A stretch of 13,252 nucleotides of DNA. Origin: an uncultured Porphyromonadaceae bacterium (GTDB lineage Bacteria > Bacteroidota > Bacteroidia > Bacteroidales > Muribaculaceae). The number at the start of each line of letters is the position of its first letter. Positions within the stretch are counted from its first letter, which is position 1. The position numbers were made by a program, and so were the translations under genes. Under the pieces are notes generated by a model. It worked only from the letters and a program-made list of their open reading frames with translations. It did no database searches and was not told the origin of the DNA. The DNA is taken from assembly GCA_900550645.1 (NCBI GenBank), contig URTA01000065.1:1-13252 (forward strand), read 5' to 3'. Positions 5,633 through 12,665 of the stretch are shown in pieces.

Positions 5633-8600
5633 ATGAAACATTTATCCACAACACTGCTTGCCTTTGCGCTCGCTGCTATTCCGGTAGCTGCCTCGGCGGA
5701 AGACTCAGGCGCATTGTTTGACCTGACGGACAAGGCAACGTTCAACCAGTGTACGCAGATGAGCATCAAGTATGACCGCGAGGACTATGATGCCTGGACG
5801 TACAACAATTACAACAACTATCCGTACATGTACAACTCGTACCTCAACGAGCCGTACTATTCGGATTACCTCATCTCTCCGAACCTCACTCTACAGACCA
5901 ACACCCTCTACCGCATCGAGCTGTCGCCGGCTGCGTACACCAACGGCAAGACTGCCAAGGTGACAATAGGGCTGGGACAGGGCGACGACGTGACCGCTTA
6001 CACCGTCCTGGAGACATTTGACAACATACCTCACGCCTCTATCGACGAGGCAGAACAGAAGACCGTGGAGTTCAACGTACAGGCTGACGGGCAGTACAAG
6101 ATATACTTCTTTGGTGAGGGCAATGCACTTTGCTTGTACAACACCCGCATGTACAGCGTCGGAGCATCCGGCGTGCCTGCCGCTGTCAGCGACCTGATGG
6201 TGCTGCCGGCTTCCGACGGCTCGGCTTCTGCAACCATTTCCTTCACGCTCCCCTCGCAGTCCATAAGCGGACACCCCATTGACGGCAATATCAAGTACCG
6301 CATATACCGTGGCGAAGGCGAAAGCCCCATTAAGTCCGGACGCGGCATTACCGATGAATACATCACATACACCGACAACAATGTCGAGGTCGGCAACGTG
6401 ACCTATTCCGTTGAAGTCGAGAACGGCGGCAACGTGAGCGCACGCGCCTCGTACACCACATACGTCGGCCCGGAAACGCCCAACCCCGTCACCGGCCTGA
6501 CGCTCACCAAGAGCGGAAACGCATACAGCCTATCCTGGACTGCGCCGACCACCGGCGTACACGGCGCGTTGCTCGACCGCGATGCCCTGACATACGTCAT
6601 CTCGCGCGTCATTGACGGTCAAGCGACAGTAATCAGCTCTGACTGCGCGACTACCAGCTTTACCGACAACTACACTTCAGAAGAGCTTCACTCCATGAGC
6701 TACTCCGTGGCTGCAGTTCTAAACGGTGCAAGTTCCACGCCCGTGGAAACAGAAACCGTTTCGATAGGCTACATCAACCTTCCCTTTGCCGACTCATTCG
6801 CCGGCGCGTCCTTCGGCAGCGCATGGCAAGCAGAGGCGATAACAGGGTCATACAATTGGGTGGCTGTTGCCTCCAATCCCTATTCGACACAAAAACCTGC
6901 TGTCACCGACGGATATGACGGCGACGGCGGCTTCGCTTTCTACAACTCGTGGTCTGCACCTCGCGGCAACTCCGCACGCCTCTACACAGCTCCGATCAAG
7001 AACGTTGCAGGCTCCGCGCCTATCATCGAGTTCTACCTCTTCCACACGCAGTACGGCAATGACACCGTGAAGGTGCAGGTGTCTTGTGACAACGGCGAAT
7101 GGACTGACGTGCCTGACGCTGTCGCTCCGCTGAAGGGTGATGTCCTCGACTGGGAGAAATACTCGTTCCCGATTGCAGCTGCAATCGCCGACGGCTGCGA
7201 GACATACCGCGTCGCCCTCGTGGCGCAGAGCCAGAACGGCCACAACACAGTGCTCGACAAGGTGCGCATCTTCGTCCCCGCCAACAAGGATCTCGAGGCC
7301 TCTGCGCCCGTCGCTCCCGCAATGGTGTATTCCGGCAACGACATCAACCTGTCGTTCACACTCGCCAACAACGGCCAGACTGCTGTCAGCGCAGCTGACT
7401 ATACCCTCTCGCTCGTAACTGACTATCCCACGCCTGTAGCCATGCCCGAGAACGCCGACATCCCGGCTCTCGGCTCTGCAATGGTCAACGTGACTGTCCC
7501 CGTGACCGCAATCGAGGCCAAGAACGCTGACACATACCACTTCGCTCTTCATGTAGAGTATGCCGGCGACGAGAACCTCGCCAACAACACCTCCGCTTCT
7601 GCCGAAGTCGAAGTGCAGTTCGTAGTGGGCGACGTTCCCTCTAACCCCGTTGCTGAACAGCTCGAGGACGGCTCTATAAAGCTGACATGGGACGCTGCCG
7701 GCGACCAGACAGAACCCCTGAACGTCGGCACTTCGTTTGAGAACATGGAGGCTGGCTTCACCGGCCCGTTTGACGGCTTCACAAGCCTCGACCTCGATGC
7801 CGCTGCCGGCGACACATACTACATCACTTCTGGAAGCGCGTTCAACGTAGTCACCAAACCCGCATTCCCCAAGGGCGGCGACGGCGACAACATGATCGGC
7901 CTTACGCTCGGCGCAAACAAGCAGCAGGACGACTGGCTCATCTCGCCGCTCCTCGACTGCCCGCAAGGCTCGACGATGAACCTCTCGTTCCTCATCGCCA
8001 CCAAGAAGTTCTCCTCCAGCTCATACTACTATTCAATGGAGATACTCTATTCCACCGAGGAGGAGTATGACGCTGCACAGCCCGCGACGGCATTCTCGCA
8101 CCTCGTTGCCTCCAAGACATCGAGCCTATCTTACGGCGACTTCATCATGTCAGAGACATTCGTGCCTATCAACGTCACGGACATACCCGCCGAGGCCAAG
8201 CGCATCGCAGTCCACTTCAAGTCCAAGCTCTCGCTGACCAGCGCAATGTGGATAGACAACATCCGCATCACCGAGAATGTCACCAACCCGCTGCTCGGCT
8301 ACAATGTATATGAAGAAGGCGTAGCTCGCGTCAACGACGCTGCTGTACCCGCAACACAGACAACGTACAGCATTGCCGACACCGACATCCATGACCGCCA
8401 GTACTTCATCACCGCAGTCTACCCCGCCGGCGAGTCCGAGCCCTCAGAGCTGACAAGCCTTATCACCGCAGTCGATGAAATCGGCAGCAACGGACTGACT
8501 GTCTACACGACCGCCGACGGACTGTACGTGACAGGCGTGACCGGACAGGTAATGGTCTATGACATGCAGGGACGCATTGCAGCCTCCGTAAGCCAGGACG

Positions 8601-8677
8601 CACTGGTGCGCCTCGCCCCCGGCATCTACATCGTGCGTGCCGGCAACGAAGCCCGCAAAGTCATGATACGCAGATAA
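5633..8677 (+). CDS. Large multidomain secreted adhesin-like protein with T9SS C-terminal domain
   Basis: The 1014-aa product has a signal peptide at 1-22 (cleavage after ASA). A first lectin-like or choice-of-anchor region (about 30-177) contains a Tyr/Asn-rich stretch (57-79) and YYSDYLISPNL. Two fibronectin III-like domains follow (about 181-278 and 283-378). A choice-of-anchor J/cleaved-adhesin-like domain spans 382-548 (LPFADSF, FGSAWQ, ending TVLDKVRIFV). A CARDB-like domain (about 553-662) has NDINLSFTLANNG and ENLANNTSA. A third fibronectin III (668-690 resuming at 887-940) is split by a second J-like domain (700-880: SFENMEAGF, DDWLISPLL, MWIDNIRIT). The end (about 953-1014) has VYDMQGRI, LAPGIYIVRAG and KVMIRR, a type A T9SS sorting signal. 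The make-up resembles gingipain/hemagglutinin adhesin regions, but no protease domain exists here. A surface adhesin or glycan/protein binder is likely. A terminator follows directly. Confidence 0.85.
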   Translation: MKHLSTTLLAFALAAIPVAASAEDSGALFDLTDKATFNQCTQMSIKYDREDYDAWTYNNYNNYPYMYNSYLNEPYYSDYLISPNLTLQTNTLYRIELSPAAYTNGKTAKVTIGLGQGDDVTAYTVLETFDNIPHASIDEAEQKTVEFNVQADGQYKIYFFGEGNALCLYNTRMYSVGASGVPAAVSDLMVLPASDGSASATISFTLPSQSISGHPIDGNIKYRIYRGEGESPIKSGRGITDEYITYTDNNVEVGNVTYSVEVENGGNVSARASYTTYVGPETPNPVTGLTLTKSGNAYSLSWTAPTTGVHGALLDRDALTYVISRVIDGQATVISSDCATTSFTDNYTSEELHSMSYSVAAVLNGASSTPVETETVSIGYINLPFADSFAGASFGSAWQAEAITGSYNWVAVASNPYSTQKPAVTDGYDGDGGFAFYNSWSAPRGNSARLYTAPIKNVAGSAPIIEFYLFHTQYGNDTVKVQVSCDNGEWTDVPDAVAPLKGDVLDWEKYSFPIAAAIADGCETYRVALVAQSQNGHNTVLDKVRIFVPANKDLEASAPVAPAMVYSGNDINLSFTLANNGQTAVSAADYTLSLVTDYPTPVAMPENADIPALGSAMVNVTVPVTAIEAKNADTYHFALHVEYAGDENLANNTSASAEVEVQFVVGDVPSNPVAEQLEDGSIKLTWDAAGDQTEPLNVGTSFENMEAGFTGPFDGFTSLDLDAAAGDTYYITSGSAFNVVTKPAFPKGGDGDNMIGLTLGANKQQDDWLISPLLDCPQGSTMNLSFLIATKKFSSSSYYYSMEILYSTEEEYDAAQPATAFSHLVASKTSSLSYGDFIMSETFVPINVTDIPAEAKRIAVHFKSKLSLTSAMWIDNIRITENVTNPLLGYNVYEEGVARVNDAAVPATQTTYSIADTDIHDRQYFITAVYPAGESEPSELTSLITAVDEIGSNGLTVYTTADGLYVTGVTGQVMVYDMQGRIAASVSQDALVRLAPGIYIVRAGNEARKVMIRR

Positions 8678-8697
8678 CCCACACAATCCGATAAAAG

Positions 8698-8735
8698 CAG
8701 ACAGGGGAGCGCTACGGCATCCCCTGTCTGTTTTT
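8698..8735 (+). terminator. Intrinsic terminator after the 1014-aa adhesin-like gene
   Basis: A perfect 11-bp stem CAGACAGGGGA / TCCCCTGTCTG (8698-8708 with 8720-8730), an 11-base loop and an immediate TTTTT form a textbook Rho-independent terminator 21 bases after the stop codon. It closes the plus-strand exported-protein cluster. Confidence 0.93.
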
Positions 8736-8775
8736 GTCAGCCGCACCAGGCTTTTTAATTCAAAATTTATAGATG

Positions 8776-8810
8776 AATCAGGCGAGCTGCATTGCGCGGC
8801 CCGCCTGATT
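8776..8810 (-). terminator. Probable terminator hairpin for the convergent minus-strand gene
   Basis: AATCAGGCG (8776-8784) pairs perfectly with CGCCTGATT (8802-8810) around a 17-base GC-rich loop. It lies 25 bases beyond the stop of the minus-strand gene, between convergent genes. On the minus strand it is followed by CATCTATAAATTTTG, only weakly T-rich, so efficiency is uncertain. It could also back up the upstream terminator on the plus strand, where TTTGTGTTT follows. Confidence 0.5.
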
Positions 8811-8834
8811 TGTGTTTGGCCGGCGACGGTGTTG

Positions 8835-10172
8835 TCACTTCACCAGTATCTTGGTCACGTCTGCACCCTGGCGGCGTATGTAGATGCCGCTCTGTGTGGG
8901 CCGGGCGATGCGCACGCCGCGCAGGTCGTAGTATTCTGCCGGTGCGTCGGCATTGTCGGATGCGATGCCTTCAACGCCAGCCACGTCCACATAGTCGCTG
9001 TATTCGATGCGCGTAGCCGGCACAAACTCCCCGCTGTCAGGATCAAGCTCCTGTATCTCGTATGTATCAGGGTTGCCGTGCTCTTCCTCGTATGTCACGA
9101 TGCCTTGCGTTTGAGAGATGATTTCGTCATCCTCCTTGTATATGGAGTGTGTCAGCAGTCCGAAATGGTCATACAGCTCGCCGACCTCGGTGGTGTGGCT
9201 TTCTGTTTCCTCGCCGCCGGAGTATGTAGTACGTGAGAATGTATTGAAGCCGTTGCCGTAGTCAACATGATCAACCAGCGCGTCCATACGCTCGCCGGTG
9301 TCGTCAGTAGCCACAACCGTGACGTGGTATGAATCCCAGTTGCCGCTGTAGTCAGCGGTCAGGTCGCCCATGATGTCGCCGTCCACCCTGACGCGGCATG
9401 ACTTGATGCGGTTCTCGCCGATGAACAGTTCATCCGTGTTGTATATTTGGCCGTTGGTCCTGTCCCATACGATGTCTGTGAGGTATGTGCCCTCTTCCCA
9501 TACCGGGCCGTTGCTGTCGTATGTGAGCGTGGTTTCGCGGATTGTCTTCGCCTTGCCGTCCTCGCCATATTCAATGTCAAGCTTCATGGTCGGATCATAA
9601 TACACGCCCTGGAACAGCACGGCTATTGTCACGTTGGTGATGTTGCCGTTTGCATCGCGTGTTATCTCGCGGTTGTAGTTGTTGCCCATCAGCGCCCATT
9701 CCTCGTTGTACCACTGGTAGTCGCGGTTGGCTGTCACAACATCAGTGAGGCGAGAGTCAAAAGTGCGCTCCACCTTCTGGTTGTTCTCCCATTCCGAGCC
9801 GTCCTCGCTCGAGATGACGGTTCTTGTCGCATAGTTTGGGAAGCCCTCGCTGTAGGTGCGCGTTTCGCGGGTATAGCCCATGATTTCACCCTCCTCGTAA
9901 GAGGCAGCCTCATCTGTCAACACGCGACCCGTCGCGTCGTAAGTGAGTTTATGGCAGTCTGACAGTTCCCACCCTTCTCCGTCAAGAGAAGGGATGAACA
10001 CCTTGTCAGTCAGCTAGCGGAAGATGATTTCCGCTGCTTCGAGCTGGCGAACACGCATGGTTGCAGGAGTCTTGCGGTCTTTTTTGCCAGTGATGAACTG
10101 CGGGACTTTCATCTCCGCGACTGTAGACGGCACTATCGCCGCCGCTGCCAATAACAGTAGAATCTGTTTCAT
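8835..10172 (-). pseudogene. Exported Bacteroidales surface-type protein gene split by an in-frame TAG
   Basis: From the ATG at 10170-10172 the minus strand encodes a signal peptide (MKQILLLLAAAAIVPSTVA) and EMKVPQFITGKKDRK, reaching ...EAAEIIFR at codon 52. Codon 53 (10014-10016) is TAG. The same frame then continues without shift, LTDKVFIPSLDGEGWELS, for 392 more residues to the stop at 8835. Both halves read as one protein of about 445 aa. Downstream are repeated beta segments of YD-repeat style (LTYDATGRVL, EYGEDGKAKT, TYDSNGP) and a C-terminal sorting-like domain (AEYYDLRGVRIARP, SGIYIRRQG, TKILVK). The single nonsense codon removes the signal peptide from the body. A GTG at 9999-10001 could start the second half, but without export. 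Options are a recent null mutation, a sequencing error, or amber readthrough. The intact ancestor was probably a surface protein of unknown role. Confidence 0.8.
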
Positions 10173-10200
10173 AAGTGACAATGTATTGGTTATTCGATTG

Positions 10201-10231
10201 CGAAATAATACATTCTCGCCTATAAAACAAA
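10201..10231 (-). promoter_or_regulatory. Possible promoter for the split exported-protein gene
   Basis: On the minus strand TTTG (10228-10231) is followed after 19 bases by TTATTTCG (10201-10208), which matches TAnnTTTG at four of six fixed positions. The spacing is right, and the leader to the ATG at 10172 would be about 20 bases, like the promoter at 3652. The weak -7 box keeps confidence low. Confidence 0.4.
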
Positions 10232-10244
10232 TCCCATGACGCAA

Positions 10245-10401
10245 AACCGCAAATTTTCACACAGTTCATTCATTTAATAGCTGGCTAAAGGCGCAAGAAG
10301 CCCCTTTCAGCGACAGAAGACAAAGTCACTGAAATACGCCACTTGTCCCAATCCCCCAGACGCATATTTCGCTGAATTGCAAAAATTTGACCATATTGTA
10401 A
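10245..10401 (+). other. Junction region before the TerY-C remnant, no supported gene
   Basis: This segment separates the divergent exported-protein gene from the kinase/vWA/PP2C block. It contains an imperfect hairpin at 10287-10307 (AAAGG-c-GC / GC-c-CCTTT, loop AAGAA) with a single C-C mismatch. One plus-strand frame reads KSLKYATCPNPPDAYFAEL and KFDHIVTML up to about 10409, which looks protein-like. It is not in frame with the TerY-C reading and has no start codon or recognisable family. It may be another piece of the decayed upstream gene. I see no convincing promoter for the downstream genes. Confidence 0.4.
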
Positions 10402-10623
10402 CAATGCTTCAAACCAGACGATACCCAATGCGTACACGGCAGTGTCGAGTTGGATTCAGAATATCCAGGATGCCCATACTGCAAAAGCAAGCAATTTTTG
10501 TTCTGCTCTTGCGGGGCTGTAATCTGCTGGCACGGGCAACGTGTAGTCACCTGCCCCAATTGTGGCCAGTCAGGTGAAGTCTCAGCTGTTTCATCGGTTG
10601 ACATTAGAGGAGGAGGATACTAA
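10402..10623 (+). pseudogene. Headless TerY-C zinc-binding domain remnant
   Basis: After a TAA at 10399-10401 one frame stays open for 73 codons to the TAA at 10621-10623. It reads QCFKPDDTQCVHGSVELDSE, then YPGCPYC, FLFCSCGAVICWHG, VVTCPNCGQSGEV, and ends SVDIRGGGY. The ordered C-x2-C, C-x-C-x5-C and C-x2-C pattern after 'LDxEYPGC' is that of the TerY-C metal-binding domain. That domain normally sits at the C-terminus of TerY-like von Willebrand A proteins. There is no ATG or GTG in this frame, only a TTG at 10450-10452, and no vWA domain upstream. It therefore appears to be the surviving tail of a truncated gene. Its stop is 3 bases before the kinase ATG, which fits an ancestral operon. A short expressed zinc protein from the TTG cannot be excluded. 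Confidence 0.7.
10608..10616 (+). promoter_or_regulatory. Shine-Dalgarno-like AGGAGGAGG before the kinase gene
   Basis: AGGAGGAGG lies 10 bases upstream of the kinase ATG. Most genes in this window lack such a site, as is usual for Bacteroidetes. The same bases encode the glycine-rich end (RGGGY) of the TerY-C remnant, so the match may be partly forced by protein sequence. Confidence 0.45.
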
Positions 10624-10626
10624 ATT

Positions 10627-11898
10627 ATGGAAGAACTCAGGAAAGGAGATAAAATTCAACTGACATCCGGAGGTTTTGTCACAATCGAGAAAGAACTCGG
10701 ACGCGGCGGACAAGGCATCGTTTACCTTGTGGACCTTAACGGGGAGAAGAAAGCATTGAAGTGGTATCTAAACGCACCAGACGAAAAATTCTATAAAAAC
10801 CTGGAGAACAACATAATGAGCGGCGCACCGTCCGACGCTTTCCTGTGGCCAGAATACCTTACGCAGAAACAGTGTGGCAGCTACGGCTACGTGATGAGAC
10901 TTCGCCCGCAGAATTACTTTGAGTTCGGCAACTTCCTGCTGGCGAAAAAGTCATTCAAATCATATACCGCGATGCTTGCTGCCGCGATGAAAATCTGCAA
11001 TGGCTTCATGATGCTCCACAGATGCGGCTACAGCTACCAGGACTTGAATGACGGCAACTTCTTCATAGACCCGGATACGGGGAATGTCCTCATCTGCGAC
11101 AATGACAACGTAATGCCGCAAGGCGAGAAGTCCGGCATAATGGGCAAAGCTCGCTACATGGCGCCAGAAATTGTCGCTGGCGGCATCCCGGACAAGTACA
11201 GCGACCGTTTCTCACTGTCTGTGATTCTGTTCATGCTCTTCTATGCCAATCACCCGTTTGAGGGTGCAAAAGTTGTCGCATGTCCGTGCATGACAGAAGG
11301 ATACGAGAAGAAATTCTACGGCACTGAGGCCGTCTTCATATATGACCCCACAGACAAGAGCAACCTCCCGGTACGCGGAATCCACCAGAATGTAATCCGC
11401 CGCTGGCCTGTGTTTCCGGCCAAACTCCGTGAGGCCTTCATACAAGAGTTCTCGCAGGACAAGCTCAAGAACCCCAACACCCGCATGATTGAATCCCTTT
11501 GGGAAAAACTAATAGCCAGCATCCGCGATACCCTCGTGAGGTGCCCCGTTTGCGGCGAAGAGACTTTCGCCGAAGACACAAACAAGTGCATGGACTGCGG
11601 AGCCAGCATCGACACGTCCAGACGCCTGAAAATCGGGGTTCGGGAAGTTATGCTTACCAAGGGGACAAAAGTATACATCGACAATGACAACACCGCAGAT
11701 GCTGAAGTCGTCGCTCACCCTTCAGACCCGGCAAGGCTGCTGTTGAGAAACATCTCTTCAAGCAACTGGACTGCCGAAACCCCCAGCGGCAAAATCAAGG
11801 TTGTCGAACCCAATGGGCTGATGCCGATCAATCCCGGCATCAAGATCGCCTTTTCCAACGTCCTCAAAGGAGTATTCATACAAGAAAACCAACAATAA
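10627..11898 (+). CDS. Ser/Thr protein kinase with C-terminal zinc ribbon (TerY-P-type kinase)
   Basis: This 423-aa protein is a eukaryotic-like kinase with intact catalytic residues: glycine loop LGRGGQGIV (24-32), ATP lysine K45 (ALKWY), catalytic loop YQDLNDGN (D139, N144), metal aspartate D158 in CDND (replacing DFG), and APE at 179-181. SDRFSLSVILFMLF (192-205) is the alpha-F region. The catalytic loop 'QDL-x2-GN' rather than HRDLKxxN is typical of the kinases found with vWA and PP2C partners. A four-cysteine zinc ribbon follows (C306, C309, C321, C324) and a beta-rich tail of about 95 residues of unknown fold. There is no membrane segment, so it is a cytoplasmic enzyme. It stands 13 bases before the vWA gene. 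Together with that and PP2C it matches the TerY-P triad, a predicted reversible phosphorylation module of stress/conflict systems. Its substrate is unknown; the vWA partner is a candidate. Confidence 0.9.
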   Translation: MEELRKGDKIQLTSGGFVTIEKELGRGGQGIVYLVDLNGEKKALKWYLNAPDEKFYKNLENNIMSGAPSDAFLWPEYLTQKQCGSYGYVMRLRPQNYFEFGNFLLAKKSFKSYTAMLAAAMKICNGFMMLHRCGYSYQDLNDGNFFIDPDTGNVLICDNDNVMPQGEKSGIMGKARYMAPEIVAGGIPDKYSDRFSLSVILFMLFYANHPFEGAKVVACPCMTEGYEKKFYGTEAVFIYDPTDKSNLPVRGIHQNVIRRWPVFPAKLREAFIQEFSQDKLKNPNTRMIESLWEKLIASIRDTLVRCPVCGEETFAEDTNKCMDCGASIDTSRRLKIGVREVMLTKGTKVYIDNDNTADAEVVAHPSDPARLLLRNISSSNWTAETPSGKIKVVEPNGLMPINPGIKIAFSNVLKGVFIQENQQ

Positions 11899-11911
11899 AC
11901 AACATATAGTC

Positions 11912-12652
11912 ATGTCCCTTTTAGACGAACAAGTAAGCGTTCCCCGTCGAACAATGACGCTTTTCTTCCTCATCGACACATCCGGGTCGATGGAGGGAAA
12001 CAAGATAGGTGCTGTCAACGATGCCGTTGTCAACGTACTTCCTATGCTAGATGAAATATCGGCAGAAAATCCTGATGCGGAAATCAAAGTTGCCGCCTTG
12101 GAATTTTCAACCGGCGTAAACTGGCTATACTCAGAGCCAAAACTCGCATCCGACTTTATATGGCAAGACGTAAAAGCAGGAGGCCTCACCTCCCTCGGTG
12201 CAGCTTGCGCAGAACTTTCATCAAAGCTTTCGCGCAGCGGTTATATGAAGTCTGCCAGCGGTTCTTTTGCCCCGGCAATAATCCTGCTTTCCGACGGCGG
12301 CCCAACTGACGATTTTGACAGCGGTCTGAGCAAACTCAAGGGAAACAACTGGTTCAAAGCTGCAATAAAGATAGCCATTGCAATCGGAGACGATGCAGAC
12401 AAGGATGTCCTGAAACAATTCGCCGGCAACAGCGAAGCGGTGTTTACCGTCCACAACATCGAGGCTCTCAAGCAGATAATCCGTGTAGTCGCGGTAACGT
12501 CCTCGCAAATAGGCAGCAAAAGCAGCACCGCCGGAGAAACAACGAAGCAGGAGCAGATAGTGGAAGAAGTCAAGGGTGCCGTAGAGAACATCCACGGTGC
12601 AGAGGCAGCGACCAGCGTTGACAGCAGCTCCTACGATGACGACTGGGATTAA
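11912..12652 (+). CDS. TerY-like von Willebrand factor A domain protein
   Basis: A 246-aa cytoplasmic protein with one vWA domain (about 15-195) and an intact metal-ion-dependent adhesion site: DTSGSM (22-27), the threonine of GGLTSLG (T93) and the aspartate of LLSDGGPTDD (D128). These bind a divalent cation and a protein ligand. It matches TerY-type vWA proteins in motif wording but lacks the C-terminal TerY-C zinc domain. Instead it has a low-complexity tail (about 200-246) with a charged helix (KQEQIVEEVKGAVENI) and the ending VDSSSYDDDWD, a Ser/Tyr patch beside acidic residues. Between kinase and PP2C genes it is likely a scaffold, or the shared substrate of the two enzymes; this is inference. 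The PP2C start is 13 bases downstream, so the three genes form a tight operon. Confidence 0.9.
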   Translation: MSLLDEQVSVPRRTMTLFFLIDTSGSMEGNKIGAVNDAVVNVLPMLDEISAENPDAEIKVAALEFSTGVNWLYSEPKLASDFIWQDVKAGGLTSLGAACAELSSKLSRSGYMKSASGSFAPAIILLSDGGPTDDFDSGLSKLKGNNWFKAAIKIAIAIGDDADKDVLKQFAGNSEAVFTVHNIEALKQIIRVVAVTSSQIGSKSSTAGETTKQEQIVEEVKGAVENIHGAEAATSVDSSSYDDDWD

Positions 12653-12665
12653 AACGCCTTTTTGA

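Noticed and set aside
6848..7966. 372-codon minus-strand open frame inside the adhesin-like gene
   Set aside because: Antisense shadow. The plus-strand protein has coherent domains through this segment, whereas this reading is a low-quality Val/Arg/His/Cys-rich translation.
8835..10001. Independent cytoplasmic gene starting at the GTG at 9999-10001
   Set aside because: The signal-peptide frame upstream is in phase with it and separated only by one TAG, and the body has a surface-sorting-like C-terminus, so a split exported gene explains it better.
10326..10604. 92-codon minus-strand open frame opposite the TerY-C remnant
   Set aside because: The plus-strand frame has ordered zinc-binding cysteine pairs and abuts the kinase start, and the minus-strand reading has no recognisable feature.
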